From the NCBI GenBank assembly GCA_023390555.1, contig JAEWCQ010000002.1, forward strand, positions 62,001-126,000: 64,000 nucleotides of DNA, written 5' to 3'. The translations under genes were made by a program, and so were the position numbers. Source of the DNA: Bacillota bacterium. Its GTDB lineage: Bacteria > Bacillota > Clostridia > Lachnospirales > Lachnospiraceae. Below the pieces are notes generated by a model. That model had not been told where the DNA came from, ran no database searches, and worked only from the letters and a program-made list of their open reading frames with translations. Shown here piece after piece: positions 26,969-35,765 of the stretch (positions within the stretch are counted from its first letter, which is position 1; the number at the start of each line of letters is the position of its first letter).

Positions 26969-28024
26969 ATGGATGTTGTTGTATTGGCAGGTGGACTGTC
27001 CACCGAACGTGATGTATCATTTACCACAGGAAATATGGTGAGCAAAGCATTAAGAAAAAATGGACACCGTGTAATTTTACTCGATGTTTTTATGGGATAC
27101 AGTGATAAAGAAGAGAATCTGGACGGAATTTTTGACCGTTCCGAAGAAGTGAGCGTAAAGGTCGAGGGAATCCCGGAGACGGCACCAGACCTGGAGCAGG
27201 TGAAAAAAAGCAGAAAGGATCAGTCCGACTGTTTCTTCGGACCAAACGTCATTGCACTCTGCCGCATGGCAGATATTGTATTTATGGCGCTTCATGGAGA
27301 AAACGGAGAGAATGGAAAAGTACAGGCTGCGTTTGATCTGTTCGGCATCCGGTATACAGGCAGCGGGTATCTAAGCAGTGCCATAGCGATGGATAAAGGA
27401 ATCTCCAAGCAGTTCTTCCTTGTGAATGGAATTCCGACCCCACAGGGCATCGCCATGAGCCGTGAGACCAGAGAGGAAGATTTTTCCAAAACAGGTCTGA
27501 CACTGCCCTGTGTAGTAAAACCGTGCTGCGGCGGTTCCAGTATCGGTGTATCGATTGCACGTACGGAGGAAGAATACAGGAATGCGCTAGAGGATGCATT
27601 CCAGTGGGAAGAGAACGTCATAATAGAAGATTATGTAAATGGAAGAGAATTTTCCGTAGGAGTGGTAGAGGGGAAAGCCTATCCGATCATTGAAATTGCA
27701 CCTGTGGAAGGCTTCTATGATTACAAGAACAAATATAAGGCCGGAAGTGCCGTAGAGACATGTCCGGCGGAACTTTCCGAGGCGGATACTAAGAAGATGC
27801 AGGAATATGCGGAAAAAGTGGCGGAGGTGCTTGGACTTGACACCTATTCCCGTTCTGACTTTTTGCTGGATGAAAATGGAAAGATGTACTGTCTTGAAGC
27901 AAATACTCTTCCGGGGATGACAGCGACGAGTCTTCTGCCGCAGGAAGCAGCCGTCCTTGGTATCAGTTACGAGCAGCTGTGTGAGAACCTGATTCAGATT
28001 TCCCTGAAAAAATACGGCAAATAA
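26969..28024 (+). CDS. ddl: D-alanine--D-alanine ligase
   Basis: 351 residues, ATP-grasp fold. The N-terminal GGLSTERDVS loop, the ALHGENGENGKVQ segment, the glycine-rich SSIGVS loop and the metal-binding region ending EANTLPGMTATSLLP are all Ddl signatures. It joins two D-Ala in the cytosol for peptidoglycan precursors. The omega-loop Lys-Tyr (NKY) typical of D-Ala:D-Ala ligases is present, so a D-lactate (vancomycin-resistance) ligase is not indicated. murF follows after 24 bases, placing both steps of the dipeptide branch in one operon. ATG 26969 has AAAGGA upstream. Confidence 0.96.
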   Translation: MDVVVLAGGLSTERDVSFTTGNMVSKALRKNGHRVILLDVFMGYSDKEENLDGIFDRSEEVSVKVEGIPETAPDLEQVKKSRKDQSDCFFGPNVIALCRMADIVFMALHGENGENGKVQAAFDLFGIRYTGSGYLSSAIAMDKGISKQFFLVNGIPTPQGIAMSRETREEDFSKTGLTLPCVVKPCCGGSSIGVSIARTEEEYRNALEDAFQWEENVIIEDYVNGREFSVGVVEGKAYPIIEIAPVEGFYDYKNKYKAGSAVETCPAELSEADTKKMQEYAEKVAEVLGLDTYSRSDFLLDENGKMYCLEANTLPGMTATSLLPQEAAVLGISYEQLCENLIQISLKKYGK

Positions 28025-28048
28025 TAGAAAATACAACTGAGGTATATT

Positions 28049-29452
28049 ATGAAAAATATGACATTGGAACATATCACGGCAGCCTGTCATGGTGTCTGTT
28101 ATGGAAAGGATGCTTTCGACAATATGGAGGTTGCGGGTGTGGTAATTGACAGCCGTCAGGTGGAAAAAGATTTTCTTTTTGTTGCACTCCGTGGAGAAAA
28201 GGTGGATGGTCATAAATTTATTCCGACTGCATTTGCACAGGGAGCAGCTGCTGTATTGTCCGAGGAAGTGATTGAAAATCCGCAGGGACCATACATACTG
28301 GTGCAATCATGCCGGGAAGCACTGAAAAATCTGGCTTCTTATTACCGGCAGAGTTTGTCTGTCCGAGTGGTGGGAATCACAGGAAGTGTCGGCAAGACCA
28401 GTACGAAGGAAATGATTGCGTCTGTTTTGGAACAGAAATATTCGGTGCTGAAAACAGAGGGCAATTTCAACAACGAAATCGGCCTTCCGCTCACCATTTT
28501 CAAAATACGGGAGGAGCATCAGGTGGCCGTTCTGGAAATGGGAATCTCAGAGTTTGGTGAAATGCATCGGCTTGCAGCAATGGCCAATCCGGATATCTGT
28601 GTCATTACCAATATCGGTCTGTGTCATCTGGAGAACCTGAAGACGAGAGATGGAATCTTAAAAGCAAAGACAGAGAGTTTTGATCATATCCGTGAGGGCG
28701 GGATTGCGGTCTTAAACGGAGACGATGACAAGCTTTCCACGATTCAACAGGTAAATGGACGGAAACCGATATTTTACGGTTTTGGGAAAGAACCGGCAGA
28801 CAACTGCGTTGTCCGGAAGTCGGTCTATGCGACAGAGATGGAAAATCTTGGATTTTCCGGTACAAAAGCCGTAATACATGTCGGAGAACGCTCCTTTCAG
28901 ACTGTGATTCCCATTCCGGGAGATCACAATGTTTACAATGCACTGGCTGCAGTGAGCGTTGCCGACCGGCTGGGTCTTTCGCTCGAACAGATCCGGGCAG
29001 GCATCGAAAGAGCCGGAACAATCAGCGGCAGAACAAATATGATTCGTGTGAATGATATGCTGGTCATTGATGATTGCTACAATGCCAATCCGGTTTCGAT
29101 GAAGGCATCTCTGGATGTACTCAGCAGAGCAGACGGGAGGAAAATAGCCGTTCTGGGAGATATGGGTGAGCTTGGTGAGAAAGAAAAAGAACTGCATTAC
29201 AGTGTGGGAGAATACCTTGCCACAAAAGAAGTAGATGCTTTGTTCACGGCAGGTAATTTGTCGAGAGAGATCGCAAAAGCGGTGACCGAGCAACAGGGAA
29301 GCTGCCAGCTCCATGTTTTTGACGATCGGGAATCTATGACGGAGGCATTGCTGGAATATGTAAAAAAGGGAGATGTCGTTCTGATCAAAGCTTCTCATTT
29401 TATGGAATTTCCAAAAGTTGTAGAAGCCGTCACGCGGGAGAGAGAAGTATAA
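28049..29452 (+). CDS. murF: UDP-N-acetylmuramoyl-tripeptide--D-alanyl-D-alanine ligase
   Basis: 467 residues, three-domain Mur ligase. The ATP loop is GSVGKTSTK near 112-120, followed by NFNNEIGLPLT and the VLEMG metal/substrate motif; the C-terminal domain contains DDCYNANPVSM and LGDMGELG. It adds the D-Ala-D-Ala made by the upstream ddl product to the UDP-MurNAc tripeptide. The gene overlaps nothing and sits 24 bases downstream of ddl. Confidence 0.96.
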   Translation: MKNMTLEHITAACHGVCYGKDAFDNMEVAGVVIDSRQVEKDFLFVALRGEKVDGHKFIPTAFAQGAAAVLSEEVIENPQGPYILVQSCREALKNLASYYRQSLSVRVVGITGSVGKTSTKEMIASVLEQKYSVLKTEGNFNNEIGLPLTIFKIREEHQVAVLEMGISEFGEMHRLAAMANPDICVITNIGLCHLENLKTRDGILKAKTESFDHIREGGIAVLNGDDDKLSTIQQVNGRKPIFYGFGKEPADNCVVRKSVYATEMENLGFSGTKAVIHVGERSFQTVIPIPGDHNVYNALAAVSVADRLGLSLEQIRAGIERAGTISGRTNMIRVNDMLVIDDCYNANPVSMKASLDVLSRADGRKIAVLGDMGELGEKEKELHYSVGEYLATKEVDALFTAGNLSREIAKAVTEQQGSCQLHVFDDRESMTEALLEYVKKGDVVLIKASHFMEFPKVVEAVTREREV

Positions 29453-29477
29453 AAAGAATAGATTTACCGAAAATGCA

Positions 29478-29504
29478 AGCACCCTGCCGGTTGGACAGGG
29501 CGCT
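29478..29504. terminator. Possible terminator between convergent murF and plsC
   Basis: Arms 29478-29486 and 29496-29504 form a GC-rich 9-bp stem with one mismatch and a 9-base loop. The following U-content is modest on both strands. Confidence 0.35.
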
Positions 29505-29575
29505 GTATTATTCTATAGGAAAGACCTTGTTACATTGTTCCTGGAATGAGGCGTTCGGTGCCCAGGATATTTCTT

Positions 29576-30316
29576 TTACAGATGTTTCTGATTCTCAATC
29601 AGCATAGACCGAACCTCTTCCTGTACAAGCGCGGAAAGCCGTTTCTTATCCTCTTTGGAAAGTTCATTCGGGTAAATCGGTTTGCCGTACTGCAGAATGA
29701 CGTGTGTCTTGCGGATATAAGGAAAATGGTTTTCCAGAAGATCAGCTGAATTCGTGATCGCCATCGGTACGATCGGGGCTCCTGATTTTTCAGCCATTTT
29801 AAAGCTTCCGGCTTTGAAGGGGAGCATCTCCGTCTGGTCTTTCGCTTTATTGCGGGTACCTTCCGGGAAGATGCACATGGAGATTCCATTCTTCATCTGA
29901 TCAATTCCGGTCAGGATGGTCTTCAGCCCCTCTTTCATGTCCGTGCGGTTTAAAAACAGACAATAGAGGCGTTTCATCCAGATATTCAAAAGAGGAACCT
30001 TGAGCATGGTGTCTTTGGAAACATATCCGGTAAGCCTTTTGCAGCGGGAATAAGTGATAATAATATCAAAGTAGCTCCTGTGGTTGCAGACATATAAAAC
30101 AGCCTGGTCTTCCGGCACATTTTCCTCGCCAATCACAGTGACCTTCGCACCGGCAAGAAAAAGAATGACGCGAAAAGCCCACTGAACGATGCGCAGACTG
30201 CTGATATCTGCTGCATACCGGTTGAATTTGCGGATGACCCACTCCACGAACAGGACAGGGATTCCAAGAATCAGAAAAAGAATGACAAAAAGTAAGGCAA
30301 GAATTGAACGTATCAT
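29576..30316 (-). CDS. plsC: 1-acyl-sn-glycerol-3-phosphate acyltransferase
   Basis: 246 residues. An N-terminal membrane segment (about 3-25) is followed by the PlsC domain with the HX4D motif (NHRSYFD near 83-89) and the FPEGTR motif near 150. It makes phosphatidic acid from lysophosphatidic acid at the membrane. Minus-strand ATG at 30316 has GAGAGGG upstream. It stands alone with its own promoter, convergent with murF. Confidence 0.95.
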   Translation of the reverse strand: MIRSILALLFVILFLILGIPVLFVEWVIRKFNRYAADISSLRIVQWAFRVILFLAGAKVTVIGEENVPEDQAVLYVCNHRSYFDIIITYSRCKRLTGYVSKDTMLKVPLLNIWMKRLYCLFLNRTDMKEGLKTILTGIDQMKNGISMCIFPEGTRNKAKDQTEMLPFKAGSFKMAEKSGAPIVPMAITNSADLLENHFPYIRKTHVILQYGKPIYPNELSKEDKKRLSALVQEEVRSMLIENQKHL

Positions 30317-30375
30317 AAAAGACCCTCTCTACAGTTATTTCTACTAAATAAATACAATATTCGTATTCCTTCTGT

Positions 30376-30404
30376 ATTATAACGGCTTATTCTTTGAAAT
30401 ACAA
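30376..30404 (-). promoter_or_regulatory. Sigma-A promoter of plsC
   Basis: On the minus strand: -35 TTGTAT (30399-30404), 17-bp spacer, -10 TATAAT (30376-30381). Confidence 0.7.
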
Positions 30405-30462
30405 GGAATGAGAGTGTTATTTTTTGAATAGAATAGAAATAAGAATAAAAATGGAAGCTGTT

Positions 30463-30891
30463 ATGGACCAAAAAAAATGTAGAAGAAGGCTGCTGGCAAT
30501 TCTGCTCAGTATGACGGTGAGTGCAATCCTGCTCAGCGGATGTAAAATCTCGGAGTCAGACGGGACAAAGGTAGAGGATCTGGATTATACGGTTGTGGAG
30601 GAAGATAAAGTGCCGGAGGAGCTGCAGACCCAGATCGATGAGAAGAAAGAGGCAGATTTCAAGCTGACCTATGAAAATGACGGGGATCTCTATATTGTAA
30701 GAGGATATGGAGAGCAGGAGACGGGCGGATACAGTATTGCCGTAAATGATGTGTATCTGACGGCCAATTCGGTCGTTTTTAAGACGCTGCTGATCGGGCC
30801 GGGAGAATCGGAAGAAAAGTCAAAAGCACCAAGCTATCCATATATTGTTGTTAAAATAAAAGACCAAAATAAAAATGTTGTATTTGAATAA
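30463..30891 (+). CDS. PrcB-like lipoprotein
   Basis: About 142 residues. A basic N terminus and hydrophobic stretch end in the lipobox LLSGC (Cys27), so it should be lipid-anchored on the outer face of the membrane. The C-terminal part (GGYSIAVNDVYLT then a YPYIVVKI strand) resembles the PrcB_C domain named after a treponemal protease-complex subunit. Function in Firmicutes is not established. The start is uncertain: ATG 30463 gives a standard signal peptide, ATG 30451 and TTG 30424 are in frame but no better supported. It lies just upstream of veg, which has its own promoter. Confidence 0.82.
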   Translation: MDQKKCRRRLLAILLSMTVSAILLSGCKISESDGTKVEDLDYTVVEEDKVPEELQTQIDEKKEADFKLTYENDGDLYIVRGYGEQETGGYSIAVNDVYLTANSVVFKTLLIGPGESEEKSKAPSYPYIVVKIKDQNKNVVFE

Positions 30892-30912
30892 TGGGGTTTG
30901 TTCATAAAATGT

Positions 30913-30941
30913 TTGACAATAATTTAACACAGTGCTATACT
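30913..30941 (+). promoter_or_regulatory. Strong sigma-A promoter of veg
   Basis: -35 TTGACA (30913-30918), 17-bp spacer, -10 TATACT (30936-30941) with an extended TGC. This near-consensus promoter fits the well-known strength of the veg promoter in Bacillus. Confidence 0.85.
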
Positions 30942-30973
30942 AAAGTGTATCATGTGATAAGGAGGAGTAGGTT

Positions 30974-31216
30974 ATGCAGCAAAATGAAATTGATAAAGTA
31001 CGTTCGTCTGTGTCACAGCAATGCGGGAGTAGGGTGCTTATTCAGCTAGACAGAGGGAGAAACAAAGTAGATATACAGGAAGGTATCATTCAGAATGCAT
31101 ACCCTAGTGTGTTTACGATATTGGTCAATGACGATGTGGAGGGCAATCCGCCGCAGCTGTTATCGTTCAGTTATACCGATATTATTACAAGAGATATTCG
31201 CATGAAGTTGTGTTAA
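30974..31216 (+). CDS. veg: Veg family protein
   Basis: 80 residues, full length for Veg (an SH3-like small cytosolic protein; in B. subtilis it affects biofilm matrix expression). The VSQQCGSRVLIQLDRGRNK start and a YTDI segment near the end match the family. ATG 30974 has AGGAGGAG upstream. In many Clostridia veg sits next to a SPOCS-domain gene, as here. A strong terminator follows directly. Confidence 0.95.
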   Translation: MQQNEIDKVRSSVSQQCGSRVLIQLDRGRNKVDIQEGIIQNAYPSVFTILVNDDVEGNPPQLLSFSYTDIITRDIRMKLC

Positions 31217-31228
31217 GTTAATTAGAAT

Positions 31229-31284
31229 AAAGTCCCCCACTACTGAATAGAATGGAGTAAAGATTCAGGATGGGGGACTTTTTT
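31229..31284 (+). terminator. Rho-independent terminator of veg, overlapping the next gene's initiation region
   Basis: Outer arms 31229-31239 and 31271-31281 pair perfectly (11 bp, five G-C in a row), an inner CTGAAT/ATTCAG pair (31243-31248 with 31263-31268) extends the hairpin, and TTTTTT (31279-31284) follows. The 3' arm contains the GGGGG that would be the ribosome binding site of GTG 31285. Confidence 0.88.
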
Positions 31285-32841
31285 GTGGAATTAAAGAAAC
31301 AATATATTCACATGAATTACGAAAAAGGACGGGCGTTAAGTCAGATCACCTTAGATGAGGATTACAATCTCCCGGACTATAAGCCGGATATTGTAAAAGT
31401 AATGAAGGATAAGGGCGAGGTCAACTTTGAGGAAGTCAAGGTGAGCGACGGGCATCTGTACGTAAAAGGATCACTGCAATTTGTGATTATGTACCGCAGT
31501 GATCAGGATGACAAAAAGATAGACTGTCTGTCCGGAAGCATTCCATTTACGGAAACAATCAGTATGGATGGAGTGGATGAACTGGACCCGATACATATGG
31601 TTGCCGAAATGGAAGACCTCTCCGTAGGTATCATTAACTCCAGGAAATTGAATATGCGCGCTTTGATAATGCTGAAAGCAGATGCACGTGAAATGAAGGA
31701 CGAGGAAATGGTTACGGATGTAGAGGGAGAAGAGCCGTTAGAGGTACAGAAGGAGTATCAGGACATTTTGCAGCTGGTTGAATGCAAAAAGGATAATCTG
31801 CGTTTTAAACAGGAGATATCGATTCCCTCGAGCAAACCGAATATTCGGGAAATTCTCTGGAAAAGCGTACAGCTCAGAGGAATCGAAAGCCGGATGAAAA
31901 CCGGTTCTATTGAACTGAAAGGAGAAGTTCTGGTCTATATTCTCTATCTCGGAGAGGAAGATACCGAGCATCTGCAGTGGGTAGAGACAACGATTCCGCT
32001 GTCCGGAAGTATTGAATGCAATAACTGTGAAGAGAACCAGATCTTCAAAGTCACTGTGGTGCCCCGCAGTGTTGACATGGAAGTGAAACCGGATTATGAC
32101 GGAGAACAGCGTGTGCTCAATCTCGATATGGTGCTTGATCTGGATATCTGCCTGTGGCGGGAAGAAAATATGGAGATTGTAAAAGATCTCTATTCCCTGT
32201 CAGAGAAAGTCACGCCAACCTATGAGAGCGGAATCATACCGACACTGGTGGCCAAGAATTATGCAAAATGCAAGGTCAGTGACCGTATTCAGCTTAACCG
32301 GGAACAGGAAAATATGCTTCAGATCTGTGTCTGCGAGGGCCAGGTGCAGATTGATAACACTACGGTGGAAAAAGAGGGCATCCGGGCAGAGGGTACGCTG
32401 GAAGTAGAGCTGATGTACATAACTACGGATGATGCGATGCCGATCGGAACGTTAAAAGGACTGATTGCATTTGAACAGATGATTGAAGTACCGGGAGTGA
32501 CGGATGCGAACGATATAGAGCTGGAGGCAGGTATCGAGCAGCTGGGTGCGCTGCTGATGGATAATACCCAGGTGGAAATCAAAGCTGTCATCAATCTCAA
32601 CCTGATTGCATTTTCCAACCGTCCGATCGAGAAGCTCGCTTCGGTGGAAGTATCCGGACAGAATATCGAAGAACTTCAGAAGCAGCCGGGGATTGTCGGT
32701 TATATTGTAAAAGGAAATGAAAATCTGTGGGCCATAGCCAAGGCAAATCACACGACGATTGCCGATTTGATCCAGATGAACCAGCTTACGTCAGATGAGG
32801 TAAAAAGAGGAGATAAATTGCTGATTGTAAAGACCGTTTGA
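31285..32841 (+). CDS. SPOCS (DUF3794) domain protein with C-terminal LysM
   Basis: About 518 residues. Three DUF3794/SPOCS-like beta domains fill the first 460 residues (the first has the LPDYKPDIVKVM signature), and a LysM domain (about 470-516, IVKGNENLWAIAKANHTTIADLIQ) closes it. Such proteins occur in spore-forming Clostridia and are linked to spore coat or cell-wall attachment; LysM binds peptidoglycan. GTG 31285 gives the family-typical start MELKKQYIHMN and lies 8 bases after GGGGG. ATG 31270 in frame sits in the veg terminator loop with only a distant GGAG and is considered less likely. No separate promoter was found, so expression may depend on read-through of that terminator. Confidence 0.9.
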   Translation: MELKKQYIHMNYEKGRALSQITLDEDYNLPDYKPDIVKVMKDKGEVNFEEVKVSDGHLYVKGSLQFVIMYRSDQDDKKIDCLSGSIPFTETISMDGVDELDPIHMVAEMEDLSVGIINSRKLNMRALIMLKADAREMKDEEMVTDVEGEEPLEVQKEYQDILQLVECKKDNLRFKQEISIPSSKPNIREILWKSVQLRGIESRMKTGSIELKGEVLVYILYLGEEDTEHLQWVETTIPLSGSIECNNCEENQIFKVTVVPRSVDMEVKPDYDGEQRVLNLDMVLDLDICLWREENMEIVKDLYSLSEKVTPTYESGIIPTLVAKNYAKCKVSDRIQLNREQENMLQICVCEGQVQIDNTTVEKEGIRAEGTLEVELMYITTDDAMPIGTLKGLIAFEQMIEVPGVTDANDIELEAGIEQLGALLMDNTQVEIKAVINLNLIAFSNRPIEKLASVEVSGQNIEELQKQPGIVGYIVKGNENLWAIAKANHTTIADLIQMNQLTSDEVKRGDKLLIVKTV

Positions 32842-32853
32842 TGGTGTTAGAAT
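32825..32853 (+). promoter_or_regulatory. Sigma-A promoter of the NlpC/P60 gene
   Basis: -35 TTGTAA (32825-32830) lies inside the end of the SPOCS gene; 17-bp spacer; -10 TAGAAT (32848-32853) with extended TGT. Confidence 0.65.
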
Positions 32854-32916
32854 ATACATAAACGGGTAAAATCCCGATAAGAGGACAATGGCGGATGAAG
32901 CACACAAAGGAATAGG

Positions 32917-34188
32917 ATGAGAAATACCATGAGCATACATAAAGGAATACAGGCAGGGAATAGACATAAAAAGATGTGGAGTCGGATTGCGGCATCTGTA
33001 TGGATCGGTGTATTAGGATTTTCTTGTGTCCTAAACGTACATGCAAGTGCTCTTTCCGATGCGCAGAATAAGAAGAGTCAGGCAGAATCTGATCTGGATT
33101 CGGTGAAGGACAGCATCAGCGATATCGAAGGTGAGAAGAGCAGTCTGCAGTCGGAGATTGACTCACTCGATGCGGAATTGGTCAATATTATTGCAAATAT
33201 GGATATACTAAAAGATGAGCTTTCCGATAAGCAGAGCGAGCTGGATCAGGTGAATGACGATCTCGCAAAGGCACAGAAAGATGAACAGAGCCAGTATGAC
33301 AATATGAAAAAACGAATCCGTTACATGTATGAGAACGGGGATACGAGCTACATAGAGATCGTGCTCGGCGCATCTGATTTTGCGGATTTCCTGAATCGGG
33401 TCGAGTATGCGAAGCAGGTCTACGAATATGACCGGAATCTCCTTACGACTTATCAGGAGACGAAGCAGCAGGTTGCGGACTTAAAAACCCAGGTAGAGGG
33501 GGAAAAGGCGGAGCTTGAAGAGATGCAGGCTTCTTATCAGGAACAGGAAAGTGAATATGAAACGATGATTGCCAATAAGAAGTCAACGATGAGTGACTTT
33601 GACAGTCAGCTGGCAGATGCCAAGGATCTTGCGGCACAGTATACAAGTGTGATCGAAAAGCAGAACTCTGTAATTCAGGAAGAGCAGAAGAAGCAGGAGG
33701 AAGCTCAAAAGGCAGCAGAGGAGGCAGCGAAGAAGTCTTCTTCAGGTACAGGCAGCAGCGGCAGCAGTACGAATGGGAACGGCAGCAGCGACAGTAGCGG
33801 GGATTCCGGTGCCAATCCGGGATATTCGACGGGAGTCAGCGGTGCTTCAGTTGTGAGTTATGCATGCCAGTTTGTCGGGAACCCCTATGTAATGGGTGGT
33901 ACAAGCCTGACTAACGGAGCCGACTGTTCCGGTTTTGTTATGAGTGTCTATGCCAACTTTGGAATCAGTCTTCCGCACAGCTCCTACGCACTGCAGAATT
34001 GCGGCAGTGAGGTCAGCTATGCCAATGCACAGCCGGGAGATATTGTCTGCTATGCAGGCCATGTCGGAATCTATATCGGAGGAGGGCAGATTGTCAATGC
34101 GAGCAGTTCTGCACCGTATCCGGTTGGCGGAATTAAGACGAACTCCGCTACTTACCGACAGATTCTTACCGTGCGCCGTGTATTGTAG
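32917..34188 (+). CDS. Secreted NlpC/P60 peptidoglycan hydrolase with coiled-coil N terminus
   Basis: 423 residues. Signal peptide to about 43 (VHASA), long coiled coil (about 46-265), Ser/Gly linker (270-310), and a C-terminal NlpC/P60 domain with Cys337 (ADCSGF) and His382 (GHVGIY). This is the layout of PcsB/CwlO-type endopeptidases, which cut peptide cross-links and are often controlled through their coiled coil by FtsEX; no ftsEX is in the window. ATG 32917 has AAAGGA upstream. It is preceded by its own promoter. Confidence 0.94.
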   Translation: MRNTMSIHKGIQAGNRHKKMWSRIAASVWIGVLGFSCVLNVHASALSDAQNKKSQAESDLDSVKDSISDIEGEKSSLQSEIDSLDAELVNIIANMDILKDELSDKQSELDQVNDDLAKAQKDEQSQYDNMKKRIRYMYENGDTSYIEIVLGASDFADFLNRVEYAKQVYEYDRNLLTTYQETKQQVADLKTQVEGEKAELEEMQASYQEQESEYETMIANKKSTMSDFDSQLADAKDLAAQYTSVIEKQNSVIQEEQKKQEEAQKAAEEAAKKSSSGTGSSGSSTNGNGSSDSSGDSGANPGYSTGVSGASVVSYACQFVGNPYVMGGTSLTNGADCSGFVMSVYANFGISLPHSSYALQNCGSEVSYANAQPGDIVCYAGHVGIYIGGGQIVNASSSAPYPVGGIKTNSATYRQILTVRRVL

Positions 34189-34202
34189 AATCCTCCGCCG
34201 GC

Positions 34203-34230
34203 TTGTAAAATAGAAAAAGTTGCGTATAAT
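34203..34230 (+). promoter_or_regulatory. Sigma-A promoter of the YqeY gene
   Basis: -35 TTGTAA (34203-34208), 16-bp spacer, -10 TATAAT (34225-34230). Confidence 0.65.
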
Positions 34231-34301
34231 AGGGTAGGAAGCATAGCCGCAGTATGAAAATACTGGAAGAAACTAAGAAAACGAATTGGAGGAAAGATGC
34301 C

Positions 34302-34739
34302 ATGCAGATGGAGCAGTTACAAAAAGATATGATTACAGCCATGAAGGCAAGGGATAAGGCCAGAAAAGATGCGATTTCATCGGTGATTTCTGCGGTAAAA
34401 AAGGCAGCAATCGATGAGGGGTGCCGTGACGATATAAAGGAAGAACTTGTAAACCGAATTATTTTAAAGGAATTGAAGACAGTAAAAGAGCAGCTGGATA
34501 CCTGCCCGGCAGACAGAGAGGATCTAAGAGCAGAGTACCAGTTCCGGTACGATGTCATTGATTCTTATGCGCCGTCCATGATGTCGGCGGAAGAAGTAGA
34601 GACAATTCTGACCGAAAAATTTGCAGATGTGATTGCAACAAAGAATAAGGGACAGATCATGAAAAGCGTGATGTCTGAGTTAAAAGGAAAGGCCGACGGT
34701 AAGGTAATCAATCAGGTCGTTGCGAAATTATGCCAGTAG
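34302..34739 (+). CDS. GatB/YqeY domain protein
   Basis: 145 residues, the usual size of stand-alone YqeY proteins. The domain matches the C-terminal tail of the GatB amidotransferase subunit and ends with the MKGQ-like KNKGQIMKSVMSELKGKADGKVINQVV segment, suggesting contact with tRNA; its cellular role is not well defined. ATG 34302 has GGAGG at 34288-34292. The 66-base gap to map has no terminator I could see, so the two may be co-transcribed. Confidence 0.92.
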   Translation: MQMEQLQKDMITAMKARDKARKDAISSVISAVKKAAIDEGCRDDIKEELVNRIILKELKTVKEQLDTCPADREDLRAEYQFRYDVIDSYAPSMMSAEEVETILTEKFADVIATKNKGQIMKSVMSELKGKADGKVINQVVAKLCQ

Positions 34740-34805
34740 TATCCGGCAGCGCAGGATACGAGAGAAGAAAGCGCAGGGAGCTTTGATCCGGAAGAAAACG
34801 GATGG

Positions 34806-35696
34806 ATGGGAATGAATAACATGTCATTAAAATTAGGAAGAAATGACCCGTGCTGGTGCGGCAGCGGGAAAAAATATAAAGTATGCCATGAGGCATTTGA
34901 TGAAAAAATTGCAGCATATAAAAGTAAGGGACACATCGTTCCGAATCAGAATATTATCAAGAATGCGGATGAGATAGCCGGAATCAAAGAAAGTGCAAAA
35001 ATAAATATTGCAGTTCTCGACTATATTGCAGAACACATAAAAGCGGGAATGAGTACGGAAGAGATCGACCGGATGGTCTATGAGCGAACCACGGCAATGG
35101 GTGGAATTCCGGCACCGCTGCATTATCAGGGATTTCCAAAAAGTGTCTGCACCTCTTTAAACGATCAGGTGTGCCACGGAATCCCGTCTGAGGAAGAGAT
35201 TTTAAAAGACGGTGATATTGTGAATGTAGATGTATCAACGATTCTCAATGGTTACTATTCCGATTCATCGAGAATGTTTTTGATCGGTAATGTCAGCGAA
35301 GAAAAGCGGAGATTGGTTCAAGTTGCAAAGGAATGCGTGGAACTTGGGCTCAAAGAAGTAAAACCTTGGGGATTTCTCGGGGATATGGGGCAGGCGGTTC
35401 ACGATCATGCCTTTGCAAATGGATATACCGTGGTTAGAGAGATCGGAGGTCATGGAATCGGTCTTGATTTCCATGAGGAGCCATGGGTAAGCTATAACAG
35501 CAAACGCGGCCATGAGATGCTGATGGTGCCGGGGATGATATTTACAATCGAACCGATGGTGAATATGGGAAGACCCGATGTCTTTGTAGATGAGGAGAAT
35601 GACTGGGTCGTTTATACCGATGATGGACTGCCAAGTGCACAGTGGGAGATTCAGGTACTCGTAACTGAAACCGGTGCGGAGATTATTGCATATTAA
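34806..35696 (+). CDS. map: Type I methionine aminopeptidase with N-terminal SEC-C zinc motif
   Basis: 296 residues. The first 30 carry a SEC-C motif (GRNDPCWCGSGKKYKVCH), found at the N terminus of MAPs in many Clostridia and thought to help ribosome docking. The catalytic domain keeps the five metal ligands: Asp in NVDVS, Asp in YSDSSRMF, His in GGHGIG, Glu in TIEPMV and Glu in WEIQV. It removes the initiator Met from nascent proteins. Start could be ATG 34806, 34812 or 34821; none has a strong ribosome site. Confidence 0.95.
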   Translation: MGMNNMSLKLGRNDPCWCGSGKKYKVCHEAFDEKIAAYKSKGHIVPNQNIIKNADEIAGIKESAKINIAVLDYIAEHIKAGMSTEEIDRMVYERTTAMGGIPAPLHYQGFPKSVCTSLNDQVCHGIPSEEEILKDGDIVNVDVSTILNGYYSDSSRMFLIGNVSEEKRRLVQVAKECVELGLKEVKPWGFLGDMGQAVHDHAFANGYTVVREIGGHGIGLDFHEEPWVSYNSKRGHEMLMVPGMIFTIEPMVNMGRPDVFVDEENDWVVYTDDGLPSAQWEIQVLVTETGAEIIAY

Positions 35697-35730
35697 AGGT
35701 ACGTTTCTTACATAAAACGTTCTGAATAGG

Positions 35731-35765
35731 AAAAACAGGTGTCAGCCCGGCTGACACCTGTTTTT
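35731..35765. terminator. Bidirectional terminator between map and the HD-GYP gene
   Basis: Perfect 16-bp stem, arms 35731-35746 and 35750-35765 (AAAAACAGGTGTCAGC and its complement) with a 3-base loop. The A and T runs at its ends make it work on both strands. It overlaps the last two bases of the HD-GYP gene. Confidence 0.92.

Noticed and set aside
26969..28024. ddl as a vancomycin-resistance D-Ala:D-Lac ligase
   Set aside because: It is paired with murF, has D-Ala:D-Ala ligase loop residues, and no vanH, vanX or vanRS genes are nearby.
31270..31284. ATG 31270 as start of the SPOCS gene
   Set aside because: It lies in the veg terminator hairpin with only a distant GGAG; the family N terminus and a well-spaced GGGGG favour GTG 31285. 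Not excluded completely.
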